A stretch of 64,000 bases of DNA from Plasmodium malariae (Eukaryota > Apicomplexa > Aconoidasida > Haemosporida > Plasmodiidae): contig NW_021638315.1 of assembly GCF_900090045.1 (NCBI RefSeq), positions 31,718 through 95,717 of the forward strand, in the 5' to 3' direction. Position numbers and translations under genes: made by a program. A model generated the notes under the pieces. The model searched no databases and was not told where the DNA came from. It saw nothing but the letters and a program-made list of their open reading frames with translations. The number at the start of each line of letters is the position of its first letter. The first letter of the stretch is position 1. Positions 14,121 through 28,161 of the stretch are shown here, in pieces.

Positions 14121-17100
14121 TTAATTTACTCAGAAATGAGAATGCTTCACACAAGCAATTATTATTTCAATAGTTTTGTATATATAAATATGCAATTTAT
14201 TTAACACTATTTTACTTCAATTGTACTTTTTTTTATCCTTCAATAAGAAAAAGTAAAAATATATTTATGAACAAAAAGACCTAATACAGATATATGGTTC
14301 TTCAAATCATAAGACATATTCGGTTTACAACATGTATTATGTAACATATACTTTACAAAATTGTAATTTATAGATGATCAATAATATATATAATGGTACA
14401 TTTAAAATAAAATCATGAATAACTTAATTAAAATATATATTAAAAAAAAAAAAAAAAAATTTTAGTACAATTTTTTTAAAAATAACACTAAAAATGTATT
14501 GGTATATTAGTATTTTTCTAATGAAAATATAAAAAATTCATACAAAAAGTTCAATGTAAAAAATTTACCAACGTAAAAAAAAAAAATAATTGAAATTCAA
14601 AGACTAATATTATATTCAAGATTATGAGACATAGGGACAAAGAAATATAAAAAAGAATTAATTTTAATTGGATAACCAATATCCAAATTATTTTTTAACA
14701 TTAACCTACTTAGTATACATGATGTTTGTCATATGAAATCCATAAATACAATATATATAAATGGAAATGTGTTAAAAAGTACAAATTAATATTTCAGTAA
14801 ACGTAATATGATCAGTAGATGTAATTTATAAACAGAATTATAATGAAAATTAAATAAAAATTCGTAATATTAGGAATGTCATATATTAATTTAGGATAAA
14901 TACATAAATGATAAGCTATATACTAATATTATTAAATTACTGGAAATGATATAAAATACGAAAATCAAAATTTGAAAAATGCATAACAGAATAATATGAT
15001 ATTATAAAGATTAAATTGTACATAGAATGATGCTATTTATTCCAATATGATGAAATGGTACTAACTAAAACATAAAAAAATATCACATATTTTACTTTCA
15101 AATAGTATTCATAAATATTGACTTATTATTTTATTTGTGAATATATTATTAAAAAGAAGTTCCTTATATAATATAATATAACCATATATGCATCTGTATA
15201 ACTAATAGAATACTAGGTATATTAAGATATACTTATGATCAATATGAATTTATTTTTTATTTCATATTTCAGTTATATTATTACTTAGGGATATTTACAT
15301 TACAATATTGTATTCATAATTACGAACTGTAGTTTTAATAACATGAAGTATATATTTATATACGCAAGTTCCTTACTATAATAATATATATCGCACTTTA
15401 TACGTTTTTTTTTTTATACTTATTAAATAAAAAACAATTATAATTTGTTATACAAAGAACAACATTATACTAAGTCCATTTACTTTTAAATATTTCTCCT
15501 GTTTCATGGTGTAACACTTTTTATGCATATATCATTACTATTAGCTTGTATTAATATTGTACATAAAAATATATTTTAATAGTAAATATTATCATTTAAA
15601 TAAAAAGGTAAATAATATAATCATAATATTGTGAAGAAAACAACATTATTTTATATAATCTGTTATTAATTTTGTATTACGTTTAAATAAAAAAAAATAT
15701 AAAGTATAAATTGAATTATTATGCAAAAAGTCTAATTATAAATTAAAGAATATAATAAAAAATAAATTAAAAAAGAAAAAAAATATACTTAAAATATTTA
15801 TAAAATAAAAAAAAAAGATATTTTTTTATAAATATTTTATAACTAAATTTACGGAGTTCTTATTGAAGTAATTATAAATATTTCAGAAAATCATATTCTG
15901 TTTTTTGTTGCCATATATAAATCCACAATTATATGTTCATTATTTAAATTATGTTTACGAATAGTTATAAAATATATTCAAATACAGAAATATAAATAAA
16001 ATACATTTTAAAAGAAGAAAAATTATATTTATATTTAATCCACTGTATGTTTTTAATAATTAGCATATTAAAAAAAAAAAAAAAAAATTTAGTATATAAG
16101 AGGTTAGAATAAAATTAACGGAACAACGAACAAAGAAATATTTATATAAATAAATTAAGGCATAAAAATAAATTAAAATATAACTCCTTAATATAAAGAA
16201 TTTATTAAAGTAACAATAATAAGTTTATTTTATATATGAAGTAATTAGTTCCAAAAATTTATAATCAGTAAATTTTTTTCTAATTTTCTAACCATTCTCT
16301 ATCTCATATTTACTATTTTCAAATGAAATATTAAAATAAGTAACTATATATGTACATTATAATATACTAATTTACGTTTTTGGATATAAGTTTAAAATAT
16401 TCTTAATTTTGATTTAGTTGTTCTTGTCTTAATGTTATTAAATATAATTCATGATCCTTCATATTTTACATACCGAATAAATATTTATTAGTATTAAAAA
16501 TAATCTTAAACATAGCTAAAAAAAGCAACAACCAAATGAATATATTATATATTTTTAATCTTCTTATTAGAACATATCTATAAAAAATTATTGACATATA
16601 ATAACAGAGTATTAATTGTGTTTTATCTAATTTAATATATTATTTAATTTACGTTTAATTATTATGTTATTATTTTTAATTATAATTCTATAATTTATTT
16701 TACATTTTTTCCATTATTTTTTACAATTATGTTTGTTATAATTATTTCCTAACTCTTTGTTATATTTTGAATATGTAGCCAAACATATTTTTATTAATAA
16801 TTACACCAAAATATACTTTAGTTAATTAAAATTATTTAAATGAAATGATTCATATATAAAAGCGATATTTATTCCGTAAAAAAGAAAATAAATGCTTAAT
16901 GAAATATACTTTATTAAGATTATTGTACTTAATAATATATACCACAAATAAGGAATCATTAGGTAATAGATATAAATATAATATTTAGTGTAACAAATAT
17001 ATTTTTATGATAAGGATATTTCACAAGTATAGCAAAAATAATTACAGTTTATTTATTATTAATTCTCGTTCGTACATACAATTCAGTAAATATAAAAAAA

Positions 17101-17732
17101 TTTTAACAAAATAATAACACTATAAAAATCTATATCAATAATAAATAAAAAAAAGTTGAAAAAAATAAAAAATAAAAAATAAAAACATATTATCCTAACT
17201 AATAATGATTTAATTTATAAATTATTTATTCTAGGAAAAACGTAAGAATAAAAGGAATTATTTCCATTAATATAGGTAATAATATATATATGTGTTTGTA
17301 CTAAGAAAAAAGAAAAAACAGCAATATACATATTACCGATAACTTTACAAAATAACATTTATATTACATGTTGGCGTAACTTATATGTATTGTTTCATTG
17401 TTAATATTTTGGCTTTTTCGTAATAAAGAGTATATTATTTTCATATAATATATACATTATTGTACATTGATATTAAAATATTGTTAGGATATACCCCCAG
17501 TTATTACATATTTAAAATAAAAGAAGATTTTAAAAGTACAAAGTAAGTAAAACTATATTCCATTAAATTACCGTTCATATGTAAATTTTTATGTAGATGA
17601 TAATTTTATAATATCATTATATTAAGATATATTTATTTAAAATTACCCTATTAATAATTAAAAATAACTAAATCTGTATTTTGCTTTCAGATTGTTACGT
17701 ACAACGTCGTAGAGTATTAGTGAAAAGTTATC
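14121..17732. other. intergenic, no gene seen
   Basis: A+T-rich sequence with several long poly-A runs (for example near 14441 and 16070). This is the upstream flank of STP1. No coding or RNA gene signal was found. Confidence 0.55.
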
Positions 17733-20344
17733 ATGGATAATTGTTTTTCTTCGGTAATATTTATTGTTTTCTGATAATTATGAATTATATATATATTCCA
17801 AAACAAGTGACAATATAAATAACTTAACAATTAATTTTTAAATAATTTTTTTGAATTTAGAAATTGAATGTTCAAGCTTCTGGGTTTTTCAGATTTTCTC
17901 ACGATTCAAAATTTAAAAAAATTATAAAATATGTAACAGAAAAATCTAGTACCTTAAGTAAAATAAGTGATCAAGAAACATTTAGAAAAGGATGCCTAGA
18001 TTTGGCTAAATATCTAATTATTAATAAGTCTCCTCCAGTATATTATAGAGACTTAAAAGATATGTGGGAAGGAGCAATAAAAAATTGGGTAAAACCTCAC
18101 TATGAAAAGCTTAATATACATGGAGGATGTCCTGTTGTTATGGATGAAAATGATATGAAAATTTTAAAATTAAAATATGAGCAAGAAGATTTTTGTAAAA
18201 AAAGAGATACATATCTGAATGAAATAAACCAGTTAAAAAGTAAACATTTAAAGAAATGTAATGATGATTATTTAAGAAAATGTTCAGAATATAATGTATG
18301 GATTAACCTTAAGAAAACTTATTTTGATAATAACAAAAGTTTAATTCAAAACTGTTACAATAAACAAAAACCGAGAGGAAATTCAATAAGAAAAAAAGGT
18401 CCAGCGTTAATATGTGACATAATGAATCATGAAATATTCAATGAACCTACTGATTGCTTACTCTCTTCTACAGTCGTGCCATGTGAAACATCAACTAAAA
18501 ATAAACATGAAATAGAAATAAGACGAACTGAAGTTACAAGTGAAAGTCCATCTATGCCTCATGTTAAAAAAGAAGAAAACACTCAAATTGCACAGGAAGT
18601 ACAATTCGGAGAATCTGAAGCTATAATTCAAGAAGAAAAACCACGTAATTTCCAAGAACTATCGCAACTGCCATCTCAAGAACAAACAGAACTACCACTC
18701 CAAGAATCAACGGAAACTATAACTAATAAAACTGCAGTTATACAAACTGAGAATGTTCCAACATCAGGAGGCCACACGAATTTTGAATCTTCACATAATT
18801 CAACACCACAAGGTACCACACCATATACTCAAGCTAATAAAGATCTAATGATTCTCACTGAAAGATAGCTCTCTCCGTTATCTCTTGAAACATTAAGTTT
18901 TGTCCCACATTCTCCTATTTCTATTTCACACACTAAAATTTCATGTATCACTAATAATTAATATTCTTCTGCATTTGAAATAATCACAATAAATAACATA
19001 TATTTAAAAAGTAATTATAGGTCCAACAGAAAAATCGCATAAATTATATTTATCACCTATATTAATAAGCTCTGTAATAATTATCGTATTTTCCCTTTTT
19101 GTCAAGGTAAAATAAAAAATATATACTAAAAATAATATAAAAATTTTATTACTGTAATAATTTATTATATAAAAAAAATTTTTGTATAGTGGGCTCTTAC
19201 AGGAATGTTTAAAAAAAAAAGAAAGATAAGTAGAAGGCATGTGAAATTTCTGAGATTGCTGGTACCTTCATATTCTAACAAGAAAAGTAAAATTTTTACA
19301 GATGATTACTTAGAACACACATTATATAATGATGAAAAAATCATAAAAAAAATTAAAATAAATGAAGTTACAAAAAATATAAACTCGTCAAAGCGAAAAA
19401 AAGACAGATCTAAAATCATAGTAGAAGTTCATATGGAAGTTCTCAAAGAATACAAAAATGAAGAATGGGAGAAAAACAAAGATGAATTCTTAGAAATATG
19501 TATATATGAATTAGAAAAAAAGGATTTTAGAACCTGTCATAATTTAACAGATGATGATCTAATAAAAAAAAACATAACATATAACAATTATATTAAAAAA
19601 AAAAAGTTTGTGTGGAATAAATGGATCAAAAAAAATAGAAATCTTTCTGAAAAAGTGAAAAAAGAAAATTGGTTTCACAATTTGATGATAAAATGGAAAA
19701 GAGAACTAGAATATATACAAGAAATGGAAGGATTCAAAAAGAAATCTTCGAATAAAAATAAAAAAATTTCATTTTTAGAAAGAGAAAAAGATATATGGAA
19801 ACAGTGGATATCAAAAAATGGCATGATTATAGAACAACATTTGGGAGAGGAATACCTTAGAGAATTGACAGGGACAATGCATAATATTTCAGAAGAATGG
19901 GTAAATGATGAAACCACAAATTATGTATCGCTGATAAATAAAGAAGAATTTCAGAATAACGGAAACTATAAAGAATTATATAAATATATAAAAAAGATAT
20001 TATTAACAAATCTGTGTATTCTGGTGCTTATGACAATATTAGAAGAATGTAAAAATGAGGCAAACTTCGAAAATAGGGAATCTTATTTAGATAACTCCAT
20101 AAATGAATTGAAGGAAGAAGATTATTCAGATAAAAAACAAGAAATTACAGAAAATATAATTGAATATAACTGCAATGATTTAGAAAGTGCACGAAATAAG
20201 GAAATGAATGCTCATAGAGGTGAACACAGTTTCAGGAATGAGATAGAAGATTGGATAAGAGGCGATGGTATACATGAAAATTCCATAGTTAACGATGGAA
20301 CATTAGACAAATCCTATAAAACAATAGAAAAATACATTTTATAA
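17733..20344 (+). CDS. STP1: STP1 (subtelomeric transmembrane protein 1), four-exon model
   Basis: Exons: 17733-17753 (MDNCFSS), 17861-18812, 19021-19106 and 19190-20344. All introns have GT-AG ends, phases fit, and the sum is 2214 bases, or 737 residues plus TAA. The exon 2 domain carries spaced Cys (GGCPVV, DFCKKRD, KCNDDYLRKCSEY, NCYNKQKP, ALICDIMN), typical of the STP1 N-terminus, then a Ser/Thr/Gln/Glu-rich stalk. The Gly codon splits g|gt across the exon 2/3 junction. Exon 3 gives GPTEKSHKLYL and a membrane helix at about residues 336-352. Exon 4 starts WALTGMFKKKRK, has KFLRLLVPS, and is a Trp-rich cytoplasmic region (NKWIKKNRNL, ENWFHNL, IWKQWISKNG, ILVLMTILEECK). STP1 is related to SURFIN proteins and is a predicted infected-cell surface or export protein. 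Without the second splice the frame stops at TAG 18866-18868, so a pseudogene is the alternative. Confidence 0.85.
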
Positions 20345-23300
20345 ATGCATAGGTATGCATTCAGAATATATTTGGATTATACTTAATAGAAAGAAGCTGT
20401 TAATAAAAAATGCTAGTTATATTTTGTAAAGTCTAAAGGAAAATAAAATATAAATTTCTATAGTTGTGCGCAATATAAAAGAGAAATGCAGACGTTAAAT
20501 ACAAAATTTTCATTTTAGATAATTTAAATATATTCCAATTATATATACTTATTTTATTATGTAATTATATCTATTAGAAAGTTATATTAATATTTGATTC
20601 AATAAAAGTAACGAAAATTTTAATCCATATATATATAATGAATATCAATATTTTCCTGAAATATAATTTCAGAAATTAAGAATTTAAAAGAGAAAAAAAA
20701 GAAAAATCAATAGTTGCATTATACTATGCCTTAATTAATGTAATATTGTTAAATATATTTAAGTAATTATATATTATATATTATATATTTTTCATTACTA
20801 CTTAGTGTACAATTTACTTCACATTTAAAACAATAACTATTTTATATTCATTAAACATCATCATTATTCGAAATTTTAGGTGTTAATTAATATAAAAAAA
20901 TTAAAACATATATATATATGCGTTAAAACGCAGGAAAACATAATGGAAATACACTCATAATTTATATAATCAAATATATTATAAAAAATATATACTAAAT
21001 ACTTCATGAAATTCTGATAGATTATTATGAAATAATAGATGTCCTCACAATAATACTCTTCATTAATTATAAATTTCGAACTCCTTAAATGTTATATATA
21101 TATTTTTTTTTTTTTTTTTTTGTTATTTATATATTCGCAAAATGAAAAAATTATATTTAAAAATTCTATCTCTTAATAAAAAATTAAGTTTTTTTTCATA
21201 ATAAATATCGTAACATAAATGAAAAATATTTACACATATTTACATATACTGATAACATTAAAGCATTTATTTTTACTTTACGTAACTTTTATTAATATAA
21301 ATTTAAAAGAACAATGAAATTATTAAAACGGCTGAAATATGATAATACACAAATCATGCCGAATACATAGATTTTTACTTGAACCTGTATTTTTTATTCA
21401 ACTTTAAAAAAAAATATAAATCAATAGAGAAATAAATTTCTTATGGTTTATTTATTTATTTTTTTTCTACATATTATGGTTTATTAACATTTTCATGAAA
21501 TCAAAGAAATAAAATATAAATACAAAAAAGTATGAAAATTAAACAGTGCTTAATTTATAAGTTTCAATATTCTTTTGAAATGAGGTCCAAATATAACAGA
21601 ATAAAAGTATTTCGTAGGAATTTCAAAATATATGATATATATTTTTTATCTTCCTTTGAATTCAATTTTTAATATCGTTCTTATTATGTTATCTTAACAA
21701 AAAGTTATTGCTGAATCTCTTATTAAGTTCAAAAGTTAATTTATAAATTTTAACTCTCAAATTTTTCCTTTTATTACTTTTTGGTAATTACAAAATGATA
21801 TTTTTCTTTTTAATCCTTAGTTAATAATATTACTTGATGCTATTTTTTTTTATATTATTTTATAAATTATCTGTATATGTATTTATAAAGTAAACCAATA
21901 CTATATCTATTTGAGCAAATATAATATTTATTTTGATACATGATCATTTTTTACTATTTTCATATACAATAAAAATACATATATTATGACTATTTATTTA
22001 CTAACTTATATTGTGTACGAACTATGAAAACAGCATTATGTTCATTGTTTAAACAATATTATTAATTCAGTTATAATTGTAATAAAAAAAATAAAAAAAA
22101 TATATTTCTGAATTAATTATAAGTATTACAATTAAGTAATACAGTGTTAGATGAAATACATCTGCATCATCGTAATTTAATATCCATACAATATATAAAG
22201 GATATATATTATTATATACTAATAATATTTTATTAAGGAAGTAATTATTTTTTGATATTATTAATATTAACATTATCAATGCTTCGACAATTTTGTCTAA
22301 ATTCAATATAATTTAGATATTCTAATTGTATTTTTTAGTAATAAATATATAGTTCTTTTAAAGGATAATATTCTAATATAAATATGACGGTTTTGAATAA
22401 ATATTTTTATGATTTCTCATATAAGATATATATGACTTTTATATTTAATTAATATAAAGCATACCTTGCACGCGTAATAAATATATATGTTTTCTGTTAT
22501 ATATTTATATATGGAATGTCACAAAATATGTTTTACAATATATTTTTAATCTCTTAAAACTATAGTGAATATATTATATATAAAAAAATATAAAAGAATA
22601 TTAGCATACATAAACATATATGGGTAGTTTTATATTAATACAAACGTTATTATATCAACACCTAAAACATATGGAAAAATATTTTGTATTTTGATATACT
22701 GTCTATTTTTTTAAGTGAAAACCATTTAAAAAATTAAAAAAAAAAATATTAATTTTATAAATAAAATTTCATAAAATGAGAAAATAGTTATATTATTAAT
22801 ATTAAAAAAAATTAGGTAATAAAATAAGAACCAAATAATATTCACAATAAATTAACTTTAGAAAAAATTTATTGTAAAAATTATAATTATTATAGTACTA
22901 TATTAAGTTCTTCATTTTTCGTGAAGAAAAAAGAGTTTATTGTATAATTATATTAATAATAAAAATAATATATTTTTTTTTTTTAACTTTTCTAAGTGTT
23001 TTTGAAGAATATTTTTATCTATGGTATATGTATTAATGCAATTCAAATATAAATGTATATACTGATTTATATATAACATTAAATATATATAAGCATAAGA
23101 TATTCTACAAAAATGTAATTAACGTAAAAAAGAATGAATTAATTATTATTTTTCTTGAGTATCCTGAATCATAAGAGATAATATAGTATAACTAATATGA
23201 CTTAGAATAAAAGTAAATAAAAAAAAACCTAGGATTTACTTAATTTAAAAAATTTATGATAAGTTCTTTCACAACCATTTTATCAAGTATTAAACGTAAA

Positions 23301-24397
23301 ATATGTATCATAAATGTAATTTCTAATTGTACTCATACCATTTAGAATTTAATAATAAATTTCAGTTAATACATTAATCTATATTTTTATTAGTATACAA
23401 TTAAAAATAATATTAGTTATATACATTATTAAAGAATGTAAAAAAATTATCAAATTCTTTTCCTTTATTATTAATTTATAATTATAACATTTATATAGAA
23501 TAATAATATCAAATCTGATTATATATATTCATGTTTCTATTATAAATATTTGTATTGTGCTAAGTTAAGTGAGATAAAATTTCAACTAAATATATAACAG
23601 TGCTATATAATTTAATAAATATTATTAATGGATTATATTATAATTATGCGATATAGTTTATATATTGAAAAATATATTAGTTATTAAAAGTATATTTTTT
23701 AAAGAATATTTATATTTTAACAAAAGATCATATATTCTCATACTGTGTATTTGCGTTTTAGATAAAATTATTTTTCATTTATATAAGCTATAATTTCAGT
23801 AATAATTATGAAGTTTATTTTCTTAATGAATATATATATTGTTATTACTTATTATAAATATTAATTCAAATAATATGAAAGGTAATATTTTAACAATAAA
23901 AAAAAAATAATAAAAAACAAGAAAAAATTCTATGTCTTTTTAATAGTTAATATTTATATATTTATATTATTTTAGAAGGACAAAAAGGATTTCCATATGG
24001 ATATTCCAATACAATAATCAATTTCTGTAAGACTTCCTTAAAGTTAATTTATTCTTTTGGATAATTTATGAGTACACGATTATAAGCCTACATATAAATA
24101 AACAAATAGGAATGCATTTTTCTCGGTGGAATTTCTTTTTTTTACAAAAAAGAGACAATGTTTTTTATTATTATACTTGAAATTAAAATTTTTTATATTA
24201 TACTGTACAAACTATATTACCTTATTATAATATTAACTAAAAATAAAAGGAAAATTTTTCTAAGGAGTTTATTTTAAAATTATATATATGAAATAAAGTA
24301 ATACATCACAAATTAACATATTATATAACATTTTTTAACTTATATAAGTATTAACATGATATAAATTTAATTTTGTTACTAAATTCACTCATATACA
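20345..24397. other. intergenic, no gene seen
   Basis: A+T-rich, with a T run near 21104-21120. Short open frames here (for example minus strand 22306-22067) are low-complexity and lack family motifs. Nothing supportable. Confidence 0.55.
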
Positions 24398-25540
24398 ATG
24401 GCACCCGGAAGTTTAGATGAAAAAGTAATATTTATCTTTATATTATAATAATTATATATATCATAGTATTTTAAGAATTCGGTGATCTAGAAACACGTAA
24501 AAATCTATTTATATAAATATGATCTTGAATATAAATATATTATTATCATTTTTTTTATTATTAGAAAAACTGTGTGGAATTATACCTTGCTTATAAATAG
24601 GAATTTGATAAAGTCATCAATGATATTCAAAAAAATATGGGCGGAGTTAGTGGTGAAAATCGTGGAATAAAATGTATGCAATTTAGTGGTAATTTCATTA
24701 CTCCATGTCAAGAGGTTGCTAGATATTTAATTGAAGTATAACAACGTCATCATTCTGATAGCCCAAAACATTGTATATTCTTGAACCATAGGATAAATTC
24801 AGATAATAAATAAACAGAACAAGATGATTGGTTTAACAAATACGCGAAACTTTCATCCTAAATATATAATATATGTAAGAAAGAAATAAAAAAAAATTGA
24901 TCCTCAAATTTTAAATAATCTTACAAAACTATATAGTTATTATAATTCTTTTGAAAAATATAATGGAAAAAATTATGAATCTACTGGTAATTATTGTATA
25001 GAAATTCAGAAATGTTACAATTTTTATATTCAACCTTATGAGAAATGTCAAAAAAATAAGGATGATACATTTTGCAACGAGTTACTCAATTAAGGAAGCA
25101 TATGATAATAGAAGGAGCTTTTTAACTCCTTGTTCTAGGTTTCCACGAATTTTACCACCCCCAAAAGTAGATTATGTATTTTCTGCCAGTTTATCCACAG
25201 CAGCAGTATTACTAGCTTCTTTCACTTTATTGTTTTTATATAAGGTTAATAAACATTATACTTAATAGTGTATATATTCTAAAACAACGAGTATGTCCAA
25301 TTTCACAAATAATTACAATAAAACAATTATATATTTAGGCACATATACATATTTGTTTTTTTTATAGTTTACTCCAGTGAAATCTTGGTTACATAATCGC
25401 CTACAAAAAAAAAAATAGATGAAATTAACGAACTTCAAAAAACAAGAGAATCCTTGCTAATCAAATATAAAGAAGAAGATAGAAAATGTGAAGGGTCTTT
25501 TCGTAATTTACCTTACCAAGCTCAAGATCTTTTATACTAA
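24398..25540 (+). pseudogene. PIR: PIR pseudogene
   Basis: PIR exon order is still visible. Exon 1 is 24398-24424 (MAPGSLDEK, then GT). Exon 2 starts at 24565 after TTAG and reads CVELYLAYK, stop, EFDKVINDIQ, GIKCMQFSGNFITPCQEVA, RYLIEV, stop, and so on, with at least five in-frame stops. Recognisable PIR blocks follow: DDWFNKYAKLS, LYSYYNSFEKY, CVEIQKCYNFY, then a frame change, then RRSFLTPC, a membrane segment (AAVLLASFTLLFLYKVNKH) and the tail exon after TTTTATAG (FTPVKSWLHNRLQKK). The tail is again broken by TAG and continues as RESLLIKYKEEDRK and LPYQAQDLLY to TAA 25538-25540. This belongs to the MAP-starting PIR subgroup and differs from the intact PIR at 4345-5581. It cannot encode a full protein. 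Confidence 0.85.
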
Positions 25541-28161
25541 AATTACAATTTATATTATTTGCTATCAAAAATCTTTCCTCAGTTGTATAAATGTTATATA
25601 TGTAGATATTTATTAATTAATAAGATAAGATAAAAATAAAAAAATAAATAAAAATGTAAAAAAAAATACAAAAATATTGATATAAAAATTATACAAAAAA
25701 AAGTTCAACGTAAAAACAATGCTATTGTAAGAGTTAGCAAAAAAATTCGCTTATACATTTGATTTTCTTTAAGATACAAAACAAAAGATAATAAAACTTA
25801 AACATATAACATAAGGTTATTCGGTAAGTAACTATTTTTCTAAATATCCATATAAAGTAACATTTATTAATAAAATATTATATAAAATAAAAAGAACAAA
25901 ATCATTAAAAACAACACCATAATTATTAGTATGTAAATAAAAAAAAAAAAATCTTAAAATATAAATATTACTGAAAAAGTAAAAAGAATATATATTTTGT
26001 ATTTATAGAAAAAATTTAAACCTTTGTTATTGTTTTTGCACATCCGATTAAGCACAATTAAGAATTTAACCTATTACAGAACAACTATAATATTATTGTC
26101 TTCAAATAATGCATATTATATTTTTCAATGTAGTAAGGATATTCACATATAATAATAAGTGAAAAACATTATGCTGTGTTTTGCATTTAATTTGGGAAAC
26201 ACTTAACCATTAGTTAATAATGCATAAATATGATCTTATTGTACACTATTCTTAATATTTTTTGTTCTCATACTCTTTTATATAAGTAACATCCTACAGT
26301 GATAAACAAATAAATATGTGATAAATATAAAGTTACATTACAAGTATAAATTTTTAACGCAAATTATTTTTAATAGTAACAAGGAAAAATTATAATTCCA
26401 TATTTCACTTATATTTACTCTATACAAAAGGAAAAATACGACAGATTTTTTCCAAAAATATATTGGTGCTAGCAAGATAATATGCATGGGACAAACAAAA
26501 TGAAAGATAATATTTTGCAAAAGATTTCTAAAAAATTTACTTTTTTATACTTACTATAAAACGAATGTACACATTCTTATATATATATTATTTTATAAAT
26601 AGGATTTCCCTTTTTCATCGTGAAAAAATTAATAGGTGGTGTTTCATTTCATTAATTATAAAATTTAGAATACCAGCTAATTTTAATTAATTCACATACA
26701 AAATTTAGTTATTAATTTACATGTGATGATTTCAGATTATAATTAATATTACATTAAGTAGAAAAAAAAAAAACTTTTTTAAATTAAATTTATGCTACAG
26801 CATTCAAACATTGTTATGTTTATATAGAAAGAATATATTCAAATGCTCATATTATAATAAGATATATATTTTATTTTTCATGATCATTCCTCTAAAGTCA
26901 TCATAATAAATTTCGATTAGAGACAAAATCCCTTAGTATATGGTACATACTATTAATTAATATAAAAACGTTATATAGTTTGTTACAGTTTTATAATCAT
27001 TATTTTTAATTTTACCGTAATAATTTATTAAACTACGTATATATAAAATATTAACTTCATAAAAAGATACATAACAAAAAAAATTATAAAAATAATAAAG
27101 CAACATTTTTTTATGAATTTATTTATTTAATATCAAATTGATATAATTTTAAAAGAATTAATCTATAAAAATTATATACTGACTTCACCTACAAATTCAA
27201 CATATTATTAATAATTAATTTGTAATTAATAAATATATTTCAGTAAAAAAAAATTGTTTTTGTTTATATATTAAAAAAATATACTTACAATACACGTTAT
27301 TTTTCTTTTAATTATTTTTTTAATTAGGTAAATAAAAAAAAATATTTCATTTTTTTTTAAAACTAGATAGTTTATATTTTTCCTATAATATAAATTAATT
27401 CCATATTAATTAATACGCATAAGCTTATAAAATAGAGTAAAATATTAACAGTGATGAAATTAAAATATTATCCATAATCCCAAAACTTAGAACCGCATTT
27501 TAGAAGGATATTATTTTATTACATATTTATAATTCCACATGGATACCATTAAAAAAAAAAAAAAAAAATTTTAAAGTGTTAAGAAATAATTACATTTTAT
27601 AATATATTTCTAATAAAAATTATTCTGTAAAATAAATAGGATGTTTTTCATTAAATAAAATATATTTATATCAATGAAACATAAAGCATTTACTTTGTTT
27701 CCTTAAACACAAAAAAAGACACTTATTTATAATATGAATCTGATCATATATTTTTCTGATTTTTTGTTTAAATAATCATATGCTTGGAGTACATAATTAG
27801 AACAAAATTATTTTTTATTCAACATATAAATTTTAATATAACATCAATAAAATGATGTTATTTTTAATTCACATATAATTTTAATCAGAATCTATTTAAT
27901 GACGATAATCCATATAGCAATACTATTTAATTATTCTAAAAAATATACTATAATGCAAAATGATAAACCATAAACTTTTCAAATTCACAAAAAATAAGCA
28001 TAAATTATTACAGTTCCGCTCAATAATGATAACTTATATACATGTACATCTATAAAGTTATTGCATTTTTACGCATTATTGTTAAGGATATATATTCAAA
28101 TATAGTATATGAATTACTCCATATTAATAAAATCAATAAAAAAATATATATTTTTTCTTTA
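25541..28161. other. intergenic, 3' flank of fam-l, no gene seen
   Basis: A+T-rich with no supportable gene. The block AAATTCACAAAAAATAAG (27981-27998) lies 164 bases beyond the stop of the downstream-facing fam-l gene and recurs at other fam genes. Confidence 0.55.
27981..27998 (-). promoter_or_regulatory. conserved fam 3'-flank block (fam-l copy 1)
   Basis: Plus-strand AAATTCACAAAAAATAAG. The block sits 164 bases past the fam-l stop at 28162. Near-identical blocks lie 163, 169 and 161 bases past three fam-m stops. Possible 3'-UTR or processing element; the function is inferred from conservation only. Confidence 0.4.

Noticed and set aside
18866..18961. STP1 as a plain pseudogene with a premature TAG
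   Set aside because: A GT-AG intron at 18813-19020 with matching phase removes the stop and joins the membrane exon, so an intact gene is more likely. Kept as the alternative.
19004..19240. 78-codon minus-strand open frame
   Set aside because: Antisense to the STP1 membrane exon and intron; no motif of its own.
19675..19917. 80-codon minus-strand open frame
   Set aside because: Antisense to the Trp-rich STP1 exon 4.
22067..22306. 79-codon minus-strand frame
   Set aside because: Ile/Tyr/Asn-rich low complexity with no motif or splice context.
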